The position numbers and the translations under genes are program-made. A DNA stretch of 64,000 nucleotides from Methanobrevibacter sp. (GTDB taxonomy: Archaea > Methanobacteriota > Methanobacteria > Methanobacteriales > Methanobacteriaceae), in assembly GCF_017406825.1 (NCBI RefSeq), contig NZ_JAFQXT010000051.1:1-64000 (forward strand), read 5' to 3'. Positions 10,043 to 19,456 of the stretch are shown piece by piece; position 1 is the first letter of the stretch; each line of letters opens with the position of its first letter. The notes below the pieces were generated by a model. It searched no databases. It was not told the origin of the DNA and worked only from the letters and a program-made list of their open reading frames with translations.

Positions 10043-10229
10043 GCTTTTTTTCATATTTTTCTACTCTTTTTTTATCAACTCTTTTTTCACATTTAACTTT
10101 TTAACTGGTTTTATACTCGTTTTAATTAAAGTTTATTAATATGGTTATATAAAAATAGATATGTATATTTTGTTTAATTGAATATTTAAGCAAAATAATA
10201 ATCAATATTTTAAGAAATAGGTGAACTTA

Positions 10230-11450
10230 ATGGATTTGATAGTATCGAAATTTGGAGGAACCTCGGTAGGGGATGGTTCCAGAATTAAAAAAGCGGCGCA
10301 ATCTGTCGTGAATGAGTATATGAAAGGTAGTCGGATAGTAGTTGTAGTTTCAGCTGTCAACAAGACCACCGATGACCTCATTGGATTGTCTGATGAGGCT
10401 ATTGGAACAAGCTTAACAGACAAGCAAAAGGCAGGAATTATGGCTATGGGTGAATTAACTAGTGCCAGATTATTTTCAGCAACTATTGAATCTTTAGGTG
10501 TAAAGTCAGAATTTATTGACCCTTATAATGATTTATGGCCAATAATGACTGATTCTAATTACTTAGAAGCAAAAATTGATTTTAATACAACCAAGAAAAA
10601 AACCGAAGGAATAATGCAACTCGTAAATCAAGGTATAATTCCGGTCATTTGTGGATTTTTAGGGCAAGGTCCGAATGGTGAAATCACAACACTCGGAAGA
10701 GGAGGCAGTGATGTAACCGCTTTCTTAATCGGCCATTGTCTTGATGCAAATGAGGTAATAATTGTTACTGATGTTGAGGGTGTCATGTCAACTGATCCTA
10801 ATAAAATTGAAGAAGCGCAATTGTTGGATGAAATATCAGTTGAGGAAATGAGGGATTTGGCAACTCATGGAGCGCAGGTTCTCCATCCTCATGCATTAAG
10901 ATACAAAGATCCATTAATAGCTGCAAAAATTATCAATTTTGCTCACGGGGATTTATCCTCAAAAGGTACACGCATTGTAGGTCCTTATGAAGGTGATATG
11001 ATGAAATGTGTAACTAAATACAAGAACCCTATTTCTCTTATAGCCATTGTCGGTGAAGCAATGGTTAAAACCACCGGTCTTATGGCCAACATAACTGGAA
11101 AACTCGCTGATTCAGATATAAATATTTTTGGAATCTCCGCTGGTCAGAACTCAATCACAGTATTTGTTGAAAAGAATGATTCCAATAAGGCCTATCATTT
11201 ATTGCATCAGGTTGTAGTGGAAACCGATGTCTTAAGTTCTCTATCCCTCGGAAGAGATACTGCAATGATTACATTTGTAAGTCCTGATATTATCGATACT
11301 CCTGGAATAATTTCAGAAATTACAGAACCGCTCAGAAAAAACGAAATCAATATTGTCGAAATTATTTCATCACAAACCGCAGTTGTACTGTTCGTCAACT
11401 GGGATGATGGTGATAAAGCACGTGAATTAATTAATGAGGTTTTAGAATGA
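10230..11450 (+). CDS. lysC: Aspartate kinase
   Basis: Aspartokinase catalyses the first step from aspartate to lysine, threonine and methionine. The kinase signature [15 protein letters not shown] is at the N-terminus and GRGGSDVTA in the middle. The C-terminal 140 residues hold two ACT regulatory domains ([16 protein letters not shown] and [15 protein letters not shown]), so feedback by lysine or threonine is likely. The start at 10230 follows GGTGAA; a GTG at 10221 lies inside that site. It is the first gene of lysC-dapA-dapB-asd and overlaps dapA by 4 bases. Confidence 0.95.
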   Translation: MDLIVSKFGGTSVGDGSRIKKAAQSVVNEYMKGSRIVVVVSAVNKTTDDLIGLSDEAIGTSLTDKQKAGIMAMGELTSARLFSATIESLGVKSEFIDPYNDLWPIMTDSNYLEAKIDFNTTKKKTEGIMQLVNQGIIPVICGFLGQGPNGEITTLGRGGSDVTAFLIGHCLDANEVIIVTDVEGVMSTDPNKIEEAQLLDEISVEEMRDLATHGAQVLHPHALRYKDPLIAAKIINFAHGDLSSKGTRIVGPYEGDMMKCVTKYKNPISLIAIVGEAMVKTTGLMANITGKLADSDINIFGISAGQNSITVFVEKNDSNKAYHLLHQVVVETDVLSSLSLGRDTAMITFVSPDIIDTPGIISEITEPLRKNEINIVEIISSQTAVVLFVNWDDGDKARELINEVLE

Positions 11451-12340
11451 ATTTTGAAGGAACATACGTTGCAATGGTAACTCCATTCACACAAGATAAA
11501 GAAATTGATGAAGAAGGATTCAGATCCAATATTAATTATTTAATTGAAAAAGGAGTAACAGGTTTAGTTGGTGCAGGAACCACAGGTGAATCAGCTACAG
11601 TTTCTCATGAAGAACATCAAAGGATAATTGATATTTTGGTTGATGAAGTGGACGGCAGAGTCGAGACTATTGCAGGTACTGGAAGTAACGCCACCTCAGA
11701 AGCTCTCTCACTGACTAAATATGCATATGATGCAGGGGCTGATGCAGCATTATTGATCACTCCGTATTACAACAAACCACAACAGCACGGTTTGATTGAC
11801 CACTATACCACTGTTGCCGAAACAGTCGACATTCCTCTAATATTGTATAATGTGCCTTCCCGTACAGGAATCAACATGGATGTCGAAACAATTGTCGAAC
11901 TGGCAAAAGTGGACGGCATCGATGCGGTTAAAGAGGCAAGCGGAAGTGTGGATAAAGTATCTGACATCTACAGGGCACTCACTCACGAAGGATTGGAGGA
12001 AGACTTCAACATTCTTTCAGGGGAAGATTCATTAACTTTACCTCTTATGGCCGTTGGGGCAACCGGAGTTATTTCAGCTTCCGCAAACATTGATGCGAGA
12101 AGAATGGTTCTAATGGTTGACAGCGTATTGAATGATGATTATACAAGAGCAATGGAACTTCACTATGAAATGGTTGAATTGATTAGGGCATTGTTCATTG
12201 AAAGCAACCCGGTACCTGTTAAAACTGCAATGGGTCTTATGGGATTGCCTTCAGGACCTTTAAGACAACCTTTAGTGCCTATGAGAGAAGATAACCTTGA
12301 AGTTCTTAAAAAAGCATTAAAAGATTCTGATTTAATTTAA
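11447..12340 (+). CDS. dapA: 4-hydroxy-tetrahydrodipicolinate synthase
   Basis: DapA condenses pyruvate with aspartate semialdehyde at the entry to the diaminopimelate/lysine branch. It is a 297-residue TIM barrel with the family motifs [22 protein letters not shown] (catalytic Tyr) and DAVKEASGS (Schiff-base Lys, near residue 160). ATGA overlap with lysC indicates coupled translation. The three neighbours lysC, dapB and asd supply or use its substrates. Confidence 0.96.
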   Translation: MNFEGTYVAMVTPFTQDKEIDEEGFRSNINYLIEKGVTGLVGAGTTGESATVSHEEHQRIIDILVDEVDGRVETIAGTGSNATSEALSLTKYAYDAGADAALLITPYYNKPQQHGLIDHYTTVAETVDIPLILYNVPSRTGINMDVETIVELAKVDGIDAVKEASGSVDKVSDIYRALTHEGLEEDFNILSGEDSLTLPLMAVGATGVISASANIDARRMVLMVDSVLNDDYTRAMELHYEMVELIRALFIESNPVPVKTAMGLMGLPSGPLRQPLVPMREDNLEVLKKALKDSDLI

Positions 12341-12352
12341 GTTGGTAATAAT

Positions 12353-13174
12353 ATGATTAGGGTAGCAGTTACCGGAGCTGCAGGAAGAATGGGCTCCGGC
12401 ATTATTAGAAAAATCACAGAACAGGATGATATGGAAGTTGTTGCAGCTATTGAGATGCCGAATACTCCTCTTGCCGGTAGAGATGCAGGTCTTCAGGCAG
12501 GAACTGAAGAACTGGGCGTTGCGATTACCGGTTCTCAGGATTTGGAAGAGACATTAAAAGCTGCAAAACCTGATGTGCTTGTAGACTTCACAATCGCTCA
12601 TGCTGCAGTCGAAACAATTAGGATAGCAACTTCTTGTGGTGTTGGAATCGTTGTTGGAACCACAGGTTTCAGTGAAGAACAAATGGAATCCAATATTAAA
12701 AATGTTAAAGACAATAATGTTCCGGCAGTCATCTCTTCAAACATGGCTATCGGAGTAAATGTATTTTTCAATACCTTAAAGAAATTGGCTCCGTTATTGT
12801 ATGATTTTGATATTGAAATTATTGAGGCTCACCACAATCAGAAAAAGGACGCTCCGTCCGGAACAGCTATGACCGCATTTGAGGTAATAGCAAAAGAACT
12901 GGACCGTGACCCTGAAGAGGTAGGAGTTTATGGAAGACAGGGTTTAGTTGGAAAAAGAACTCCTGAAGAGATTGGTGTTCACGCAATCCGTGGTGGAGAT
13001 ATCGTAGGAGACCACACAGTAATGTTTGTTGGTGATGGTGAAAGGATAGAGCTCAAACATCAGGCACATACAAGAGAGGTATTTATTGCTGGTGTAATCA
13101 GAGCTATCAGATATATTCCAAATGCTGAAACTGGTGTTGTCAGCAGTATGAATGATGTTTTAGGATTAGAATAG
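12353..13174 (+). CDS. dapB: 4-hydroxy-tetrahydrodipicolinate reductase
   Basis: DapB reduces the DapA product with NAD(P)H. The 273-residue protein has the dinucleotide-binding VAVTGAAGRMGSGIIRKI at the N-terminus and the catalytic EAHHNQKKDAPSGTA segment. TREVFIAGVIRAI-type sequence follows near the C-terminus. It sits 12 bases behind dapA and 9 bases ahead of the asd start, inside the lysine operon. Confidence 0.96.
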   Translation: MIRVAVTGAAGRMGSGIIRKITEQDDMEVVAAIEMPNTPLAGRDAGLQAGTEELGVAITGSQDLEETLKAAKPDVLVDFTIAHAAVETIRIATSCGVGIVVGTTGFSEEQMESNIKNVKDNNVPAVISSNMAIGVNVFFNTLKKLAPLLYDFDIEIIEAHHNQKKDAPSGTAMTAFEVIAKELDRDPEEVGVYGRQGLVGKRTPEEIGVHAIRGGDIVGDHTVMFVGDGERIELKHQAHTREVFIAGVIRAIRYIPNAETGVVSSMNDVLGLE

Positions 13175-13183
13175 GTGTTAAAT

Positions 13184-14233
13184 ATGGTAAATGTAGGTGT
13201 TCTAGGCGCAACCGGAATGGTTGGTCAAAGATTTATTCAGTTGCTTGAAAATCACCCGGATTTTGAGGTTACAGCTTTAGCTGCTTCTTCCAGATCCGCC
13301 GGTAAAAGATATGAAGATGCTACAACCTGGTATATGAATAATGAAATGCCGGAGTCTGTAAAAGACATTGAAGTCATTGAAACTGATCCTAAGGCAATGG
13401 ATGATGATGTGGATATTGTATTTTCATCCCTTCCTGCCGATTTCGCACTCACTGTCGAAAAAGAGTTTGCAAAGGATTATGTTGTTGCAAGTAACGCCAG
13501 TGCACATAGGATGAAAAAAAATATACCCTTGGTAATCCCTGAAGTCAATCCTGAGTGTTTAGACATGATTGATGCTCAACAAAAGGAGAATAACTGGGAT
13601 GGATTCATTGTAACCAATCCAAACTGTTCAACAATCGCTTTGGCATTAACATTAAAACCTATTGTTGATAATTTTGATGTTAAATCAGTTAGAGTGTCAA
13701 CCATGCAAGCTGTATCCGGTGCAGGTTATAATGGGGTTCCATCAATGGCCATTATCGATAATCTTGTTCCTTACATTGGTGGGGAAGAGGAAAAAATGGA
13801 AAGCGAATCACTCTATCTGCTCGGTTCATTTGACGGTACTGATGTAGTCAATGCCGATTTCAAATTAAGTGCGTCATGTCACAGGGTACCTGTAATCGAT
13901 GGTCATACCGAAGCGGTGTTTATCGAGTTGGCTGATGACTTTGACATTGCTGATGTAAGTGACAAAATGTCAAACTTCAAAGGTTTGCCGCAAGAACTAA
14001 ATCTGTTCTCTGCTCCTGAAAATCCGGTCATTGTTAAAGAAGAATCCGACAGGCCACAGCCAAGAATGGACAGAAATGCAGGTAATGGTATGGCAGTAAC
14101 TGTTGGTAGACTCAGAAAAGATGCAGTATTTGACAATAGTTTTAAATATGTTTTAGTTGGCCACAACACTATTCGTGGTGCAGCAGGAGCATCTATTCTC
14201 AATGCTGAATTGATTAATGATAAAATACTCTAA
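13184..14233 (+). CDS. asd: Aspartate-semialdehyde dehydrogenase
   Basis: Asd reduces aspartyl phosphate to aspartate semialdehyde. With the chosen start the protein has 349 residues, opening with NVGVLGATGMVGQRFIQL for NADP binding. The catalytic cysteine is residue 148 in TNPNCSTIA, and the GNGMAVTVGRLR and GHNTIRGAAGASI segments are typical. I start at 13184 because GGTG just upstream is a ribosome binding site that an in-frame GTG at 13175 would overlap. It closes the operon; T-tracts at 14240-14280 probably terminate it. Confidence 0.95.
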   Translation: MVNVGVLGATGMVGQRFIQLLENHPDFEVTALAASSRSAGKRYEDATTWYMNNEMPESVKDIEVIETDPKAMDDDVDIVFSSLPADFALTVEKEFAKDYVVASNASAHRMKKNIPLVIPEVNPECLDMIDAQQKENNWDGFIVTNPNCSTIALALTLKPIVDNFDVKSVRVSTMQAVSGAGYNGVPSMAIIDNLVPYIGGEEEKMESESLYLLGSFDGTDVVNADFKLSASCHRVPVIDGHTEAVFIELADDFDIADVSDKMSNFKGLPQELNLFSAPENPVIVKEESDRPQPRMDRNAGNGMAVTVGRLRKDAVFDNSFKYVLVGHNTIRGAAGASILNAELINDKIL

Positions 14234-14463
14234 TTTTATCAATTTATTTTTTCTATTTTTTTTAAAATTTTTTATTTTTGACTTCTGTTTTCTATTTCTT
14301 TTTCATTTTATTTTTTAGTTACTATAAGGGTTTAATTTAAATAGTATGAAATTAATATTTTATATCAAGGAAATATATTGTTCAATATATCGGAGTTTCG
14401 GAAATTATTACAAATTAATAATTACTAACCGATATTAAGAAAAAATTTTAACTAAGGGATAGA

Positions 14464-15609
14464 ATGCAAATAGGAATTGATGCTGAAAAAGATACTCTGC
14501 AATCTTTAATTCGATCTTGCCTATTGGAACTTAATTCATTAAAACTGGAATTAACTAAGCTTGAAGTGGAACGAGCTAATGATAACACTCCGCAACGGCT
14601 TAAGGAGCTCGAACAAGACATTGTAGATAAGGAAAAAGAGGTTTCTGTAATCAAGTTTAAAGCTGAAGATGAAATCAATCTTTTGAAAAAACAAATGGAT
14701 GAGAAGGATATCCTTATTAAAAATCAGGAAGATAGGATCTATGAATTGGATTATGTCAACAATTCTCTTGATGAAATCAAGGAGTATTTCGCTGAACAAT
14801 TACGCGAATATAAGAAAAAAGAATTGTCCGATGTTAACGAAAGGTTAAATGAATCTTACAGAAGCATTGCAGAAAAAGACGCCCAAATTAATTCTCTTTC
14901 TAGAAATATCGATGAATATAAAATCAAAGTTCTCAAATTGGAAAACGATTTCGAATCACAAAGCCAAATACTGGAGCTTGAAAAGCAGATTGAGCTGAAA
15001 AATAATGAAATCCGCATTAAAGAAAGTCAAATTGATCAGGTTAACAATGAATTGGACATTCTCAAACAGCAAACTATTCCTAAAGAGGATTATATTTCCC
15101 TTCAGACTCAATTTGAATCCGAAATTAATGCGATGAATAATGAAATTTCCAACTTAAGACAAGAAACTATCCCTAAACAAGATTATAATGACTTGCAGTT
15201 AAAATTCAATTCCGAAATTAAGTCATTGGACACCCAACTTATTGAGTTGCAGGAAAATTCTGTTCCTAAACAGGATTATGACAATCTTCAAGCCAGATTC
15301 GACAACGAAATCGATGCAAGAAACAGTGAAATCCAATATTTAAAGGACAGATCAGTTTCTAAAGATGAGTATGTTCAATTGCAGAACGAGATTTCTGCCC
15401 GCGAAAATGAAATTCGTTATCTAAAAGAGCAATCTGTTTCACGTGAAGATTATTTAAGACTTCAAAATGAATTGCAAAGAAAAGAGGATAAGATTAAAAG
15501 GTTAGAGGAAATCAATGCTTTCTTCAATGAATTGCAGGAAGAACAGGAAGCATATGAAACCCAGGAAACTACTCCTCCTTTCAGATTAGAGAAAAAACAA
15601 GGTAGATAA
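14464..15609 (+). CDS. Repetitive coiled-coil protein of unknown function
   Basis: A 381-residue protein predicted to be almost entirely coiled coil (Glu/Lys/Leu/Gln-rich heptads) with no signal peptide or membrane segment. From about residue 200 the heptads are organised in five imperfect units of about 28-35 residues. Each unit is marked by a short break: TIPKEDYISLQ, TIPKQDYNDLQ, SVPKQDYDNLQ, SVSKDEYVQLQ and SVSREDYLRLQ. The break is a proline or serine before a K-x-(D/E)-Y anchor, so the rod may be jointed. SMC-like or filament-forming roles are possible but not supported by any domain. It is monocistronic, with about 230 bases of AT-rich leader. Confidence 0.75.
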   Translation: MQIGIDAEKDTLQSLIRSCLLELNSLKLELTKLEVERANDNTPQRLKELEQDIVDKEKEVSVIKFKAEDEINLLKKQMDEKDILIKNQEDRIYELDYVNNSLDEIKEYFAEQLREYKKKELSDVNERLNESYRSIAEKDAQINSLSRNIDEYKIKVLKLENDFESQSQILELEKQIELKNNEIRIKESQIDQVNNELDILKQQTIPKEDYISLQTQFESEINAMNNEISNLRQETIPKQDYNDLQLKFNSEIKSLDTQLIELQENSVPKQDYDNLQARFDNEIDARNSEIQYLKDRSVSKDEYVQLQNEISARENEIRYLKEQSVSREDYLRLQNELQRKEDKIKRLEEINAFFNELQEEQEAYETQETTPPFRLEKKQGR

Positions 15610-15733
15610 CTCTACCTATATTATCTTTTTTTAGTTGACGATGAATTAAAATCCAGTTTTATCCAGTATTCTATTTTTATTTGTCTAAAAATGATATTTG
15701 TTTATTTTTAATGCTTGTTTTCCTATTTTATAA

Positions 15734-15751
15734 TGTAAGTGTGCACTTACA
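15734..15751. promoter_or_regulatory. Inverted repeat, candidate operator
   Basis: TGTAAGTG-TG-CACTTACA: two perfect 8-base arms around a 2-base centre. It lies in the gap between the coiled-coil gene and the small secreted protein gene, about 150 bases before the latter. The sequence is GC-richer than its surroundings and has no T-run behind it, which argues for a protein-binding site rather than a terminator. Confidence 0.45.
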
Positions 15752-15897
15752 CGCGAAAAACATTAAATGTAACTTATTTTATATATTTGCTTATCTCTAA
15801 AATTTTCATTCAAGAATTGCAGATTAGATAAGAATCTCAGTGTTTTTCAGAGATAAATTGACGAAAATAAATTAATGTTATTTGAGAGGAGAGTATC

Positions 15898-16125
15898 ATG
15901 TTTAGTAAAAGAATCATAAGAGTATTAATTGTTGTTTCGATAATCGCTTTGACATGCAGTGTAATATATGCGGCCGAGTCTACAGAACCTGCTCATAACA
16001 GTTCTTCTGATGCAGACGGCAGTGTTCATCACAGTTCTGCCAGTGTCAATAATAAGATTGGTCCTGGAAGTTCTCTTGGTTTCCATCATGATTATGATTT
16101 TGGTCCATTTACAGTTACTATTTAA
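15898..16125 (+). CDS. Small exported protein of unknown function
   Basis: A 75-residue protein with a clear signal peptide: KRIIRVLIVVSIIALTCSV followed by a likely cleavage site after IYAAE or YAA. The mature part is about 50 residues, rich in Ser, Asn, His and Asp (HHSSASVNN, HHDYDFGPF). The histidines could bind metal, but no known motif is present. A strong GGAGAG ribosome binding site precedes the ATG. A TATA element is not certain. No relative is recognised. Confidence 0.65.
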   Translation: MFSKRIIRVLIVVSIIALTCSVIYAAESTEPAHNSSSDADGSVHHSSASVNNKIGPGSSLGFHHDYDFGPFTVTI

Positions 16126-16408
16126 TTTTAGAAGATTTTCTTCTATTTTCCCTTATTTTTTTCAGTTTAAGCTTTTAAATCGAATCTATTTTTTTAATTT
16201 TACAATAATAATTTAAAAATTTGGCGTGCATCTATATTTCCCAGGATATTTTTTCGTAATTTCACAGCCACATATATTTTAATTTATTTTTTGTATAATA
16301 ATTTTGTCAGCGATTGGGGTAACTCCTACAATTATCAATTGGTTTGTCAATAATTTTGCAGGTAATTTTTTTGCAGATTATCTCTCAAATCTTTTTCTTA
16401 CTTAAATT
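16126..16408. other. Intergenic stretch without a recognised gene
   Basis: The first part of a 424-base gap before the thermosome gene. It is T-rich after the small exported protein gene, consistent with termination. A 33-codon frame at 16304-16405 (TTG start) encodes a hydrophobic peptide, SAIGVTPTIINWFVNNF and onward, but has no ribosome binding site. I therefore do not call it a gene; it could be a decayed C-terminus. Confidence 0.4.
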
Positions 16409-16460
16409 TACTTTATACCGTAAAGTATTTATATAACCTTAAACTCATCTATTAAGTAGA
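16409..16460 (+). promoter_or_regulatory. Thermosome promoter with an inverted repeat at the BRE/TATA edge
   Basis: TACTTTA-TACCG-TAAAGTA (16409-16427) is a perfect 7-base-arm inverted repeat. Its right arm runs straight into the TATA box TATTTATATAACC (16426-16438). The expected transcript start is about 16457, giving a leader of about 90 bases that ends in the GGTGA ribosome binding site. A repressor bound at the repeat would block TBP/TFB, which fits heat-shock control of a chaperonin. The regulator itself is not in view. Confidence 0.55.
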
Positions 16461-16549
16461 AAGGTTTAGTCAACACTATAACTTATTTTCTCATGTTGAT
16501 AATTAAACTGATCTAATTATTTATAAAATTAAAAAAAAGGTGATTATTA

Positions 16550-18163
16550 ATGGCACAAGGACAACCAATTTTTATTTTACCAGAAGGTACTAACAGGTCT
16601 GTCGGCAGAGATGCACAAAGAAATAACATTTTAGCAGGTAAAGTACTTGCTGAAACTGTAAGAACAACATTAGGTCCTAAAGGAATGGACAAAATGTTAG
16701 TCGACGGACTCGGAGACATTGTAGTAACCAACGACGGAGTTACTATCTTAAAAGAAATGGATATTGAACACCCAGCAGCAAAAATGCTTGTGGAAGTGGC
16801 AAAAACCCAAGAAGACGAAGTTGGAGACGGAACCACAACCGCAGTTATCATTGCTGGAGAACTATTGAAAAAATCAGAAGGATTACTTGATTCAGACATT
16901 CACCCAACTATCATAGCAATGGGATACAGAAAAGCAGCTGAAAAAGCACAGGAAATCTTAGACGAAATCGCAATCGACGATGTGGACTCCGAAATCTTAC
17001 TCAAAGTTGCTATGACCGCTATGACTGGTAAAGGAACTGAAGCAGCACGTGAACCATTAGCAAAATTAATCGTAGATGCTGTGGAAGCTATTGCTGAAGA
17101 AGATGGCACAGTCGACACTGACAACATCAAAATCGAGAAAAAAGACGGTGCTGTTGTTGAAGAATCCAGCTTAGTTGAAGGTGTAATCATCGATAAAGAA
17201 AGAGTACATCCAGGCATGCCATCCGAAATCAAAGATGCAAAAATCGCATTAATCAACACTCCATTAGAAGTTAAAGAAACCGAAATGGACGCTGAAATTA
17301 CAATTACTGACCCTGCTCAAATGCAAGCTTTCATTGAACAAGAAGAAAAAATGGTCAAAGACATGGTCAACAAAATCGTTGATGCAGGTGCAAATGTATT
17401 ATTCGCACAAAAAGGTATTGATGACTTAGCACAACACTACCTATCCAAAGCTGGTGTTTTAGCAGTAAGAAGAGTCAAAAAATCCGATATCGAAAAATTA
17501 TCCAGAGCAACTGGCGCTAGCGTAATTACTAACTTAGATGACTTAACCGAAGAAGATTTAGGTATTGCAGGCACTGTTGAAGAAAGAAAAATCTCTGGAG
17601 AAGAAATGATCTTTGTAGAAGAATGCAGCGGAGCTAAATCCGTAACATTATTCGTAAGAGGAAGTACCAAACACATTGTAGATGAAATTGTAAGAGCAAT
17701 TGAAGATGCAATCGGTGTAGTTGCAGCTACTGTAGAAGACGACAAAGTTGTTGCTGGTGGAGGAGCTCCTGAAATCGCAATGGCTAAAAAACTCAAAGAC
17801 TACGCAGAATCAATTTCCGGTAGAGAACAATTAGCAGTAAACGCATTTGCAGAAGCTTTAGAAATAGTGCCAAAAACCTTAGCTGAAAACGCAGGTTTAG
17901 ACAGCATTGACTCTTTAGTAGACTTAAGAGCTGCACAAGAAGACTCATTCTACATGGGATTAGACGTATTCACTGGTGAAGTAGCAGATATGAAAGAAGC
18001 TGGCGTAATCGAACCTAAACGTGTTAAAAAACAAGCTATCCAATCTGCATCCGAAGCAGCTGAAATGATTTTAAGAATCGATGATGTAATCGCATCAACC
18101 AGAGGCCCAGAAGACATGGGTATGGACCCATCCATGGCTGGCGGAATGCCTCCAATGATGTAA
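16550..18163 (+). CDS. Thermosome subunit (group II chaperonin)
   Basis: A 537-residue subunit of the archaeal chaperonin, a double-ring ATP-driven protein-folding machine. Family motifs are [14 protein letters not shown] near residue 45, [24 protein letters not shown] (catalytic Asp in GDGTT), and [13 protein letters not shown]. The C-terminus ends in the usual Gly/Met tail, GGMPPMM. Leucine is mostly TTA and arginine AGA, the biased codon use expected of a highly expressed gene, unlike many neighbours. GGTGAT precedes the ATG. Confidence 0.97.
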   Translation: MAQGQPIFILPEGTNRSVGRDAQRNNILAGKVLAETVRTTLGPKGMDKMLVDGLGDIVVTNDGVTILKEMDIEHPAAKMLVEVAKTQEDEVGDGTTTAVIIAGELLKKSEGLLDSDIHPTIIAMGYRKAAEKAQEILDEIAIDDVDSEILLKVAMTAMTGKGTEAAREPLAKLIVDAVEAIAEEDGTVDTDNIKIEKKDGAVVEESSLVEGVIIDKERVHPGMPSEIKDAKIALINTPLEVKETEMDAEITITDPAQMQAFIEQEEKMVKDMVNKIVDAGANVLFAQKGIDDLAQHYLSKAGVLAVRRVKKSDIEKLSRATGASVITNLDDLTEEDLGIAGTVEERKISGEEMIFVEECSGAKSVTLFVRGSTKHIVDEIVRAIEDAIGVVAATVEDDKVVAGGGAPEIAMAKKLKDYAESISGREQLAVNAFAEALEIVPKTLAENAGLDSIDSLVDLRAAQEDSFYMGLDVFTGEVADMKEAGVIEPKRVKKQAIQSASEAAEMILRIDDVIASTRGPEDMGMDPSMAGGMPPMM

Positions 18164-18194
18164 ATTCTTTTACATCACTCTTTTTTCTTTTTTT

Positions 18195-19202
18195 ATGTAC
18201 TCAAACAGAGTTATTTTTAAGACATCCACTGATGATGAGATATTTTACCTAAAAGACACCATTTTAATTAATTTTGGAGTTCAGCGAAATGGAATGTCAA
18301 CCTCTGAGCTAAACTCCGGAACAAACGACATCTACAAGCATGCTTTCAACCAGCATTTATCACAGGAAAAAATAGATTATCTGGTAAATCATGATGTATG
18401 CGAGTATCTGATGAATGAATGCAAGTCATTAAATATTGATTCCAATTTTTCAACAGGACTGATAACGCTGGCTGAAATGAAAAATGTCAGCATTGTAACT
18501 AAGGAGTTCAAAAATCTTGAAGTCACTGCCATAACGACTGCAGGCGTTAGGACAAACGCATCCCGAGCAGGGGATGAGTCATCATACTGGCAGGAAAACG
18601 GGGAATTTCATTTCGGCACAATAAATATTATCCTATTGACAAATGTCTGTCTTGAAAAGTCCACTTTAACTGAGGCATTCATGACCATAACCGAAGCAAA
18701 AACAGTTGCTTTGAACAATTTGAGAATCCCATCACAGTACTCCAACGGATTTGCAACAGGAACCGGAACCGATGGGGTGGCGATTTTTTCCAATGCGGAT
18801 TCTAGTGATATTTTAACAAATGCGGGAAAACATTCCAAGCTTGGCGAATTGATTGCAAAAGCAGTTATCGAATCCGTAACCAGATCAATCGGAAAACAGG
18901 TTTGGATTACAAGCAAATCACAGTCAAATGCATTGGTCCGTCTGAATAGGTATTCTTTAGACATCAACGAATTCTATGATAATCTGAATCAGGATAAATT
19001 CGAATTCATAAAGCAGCTGCGCACTGATGCCAGAGACCAAAAGAATGTAGCAATAACAACCTCTGTTCTGAATTTGATAGATGAAGTTGAAGCTAACTTA
19101 ATAAAAAAAGAGGATGCCTATAGTTTGGCATTGGAAATAATAGAAAAATGTGATAGTTATCCGTTAAAGACCTTATTGGAATTCTGGATTAACTATTTTT
19201 AA
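18195..19202 (+). CDS. cbiZ: Adenosylcobinamide amidohydrolase
   Basis: CbiZ cleaves the nucleotide loop side of adenosylcobinamide to adenosylcobyric acid, so archaea can salvage externally supplied corrinoids. The 335-residue protein matches the archaeal family: GMSTSELNSGTNDIYKHAF near the N-terminus, TTAGVRTNASRAGDES, the GTINIILLTN segment, and FATGTGTDGVAIFSN and GKHSKLGELIAKAV. The N-terminus appears complete, although no ribosome binding site precedes the ATG, which lies in the T-rich tail of the thermosome gene 32 bases after its stop. Translation may depend on readthrough or a leaderless transcript. Confidence 0.88.
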   Translation: MYSNRVIFKTSTDDEIFYLKDTILINFGVQRNGMSTSELNSGTNDIYKHAFNQHLSQEKIDYLVNHDVCEYLMNECKSLNIDSNFSTGLITLAEMKNVSIVTKEFKNLEVTAITTAGVRTNASRAGDESSYWQENGEFHFGTINIILLTNVCLEKSTLTEAFMTITEAKTVALNNLRIPSQYSNGFATGTGTDGVAIFSNADSSDILTNAGKHSKLGELIAKAVIESVTRSIGKQVWITSKSQSNALVRLNRYSLDINEFYDNLNQDKFEFIKQLRTDARDQKNVAITTSVLNLIDEVEANLIKKEDAYSLALEIIEKCDSYPLKTLLEFWINYF

Positions 19203-19237
19203 TACTTCTGTGGTATTTATCTCTAATTCCAATATGC

Positions 19238-19456
19238 CTATTCGGGATTAAAATCAATGAGTTCGCCATTGTTCTCAACGATTTTAGCAATTGATTCTTC
19301 AGCGTCATTTAGCTTATCATTACAGATTTTAACCAAATCCATTGCCTTTTTGAATTCGTCAATTGCATCATCTAAAGGCACATCTCCATTTTCCAGTCTG
19401 TTAACGATTTCTTCTAGTTTTTCTATACTTTCTTCAAAACTTAAATTTTCCATCAT
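19238..19456 (-). CDS. xseB: Exodeoxyribonuclease VII small subunit
   Basis: XseB is the small helical subunit of exonuclease VII, which degrades single-stranded DNA from both ends. The 72-residue protein has the family signature LSFEESIEKLEEIVNRLENG followed by PLDDAIDEFKKAMDL. It overlaps the stop of xseA by 4 bases (ATGA), so both subunits are made from one message. Exonuclease VII is bacterial in origin; within archaea it is patchily distributed. Confidence 0.93.
   Translation of the reverse strand: MMENLSFEESIEKLEEIVNRLENGDVPLDDAIDEFKKAMDLVKICNDKLNDAEESIAKIVENNGELIDFNPE

Noticed and set aside
16304-16405. 33-codon hydrophobic frame
   Set aside because: No ribosome binding site and no promoter at suitable distance; mentioned only in the intergenic entry.
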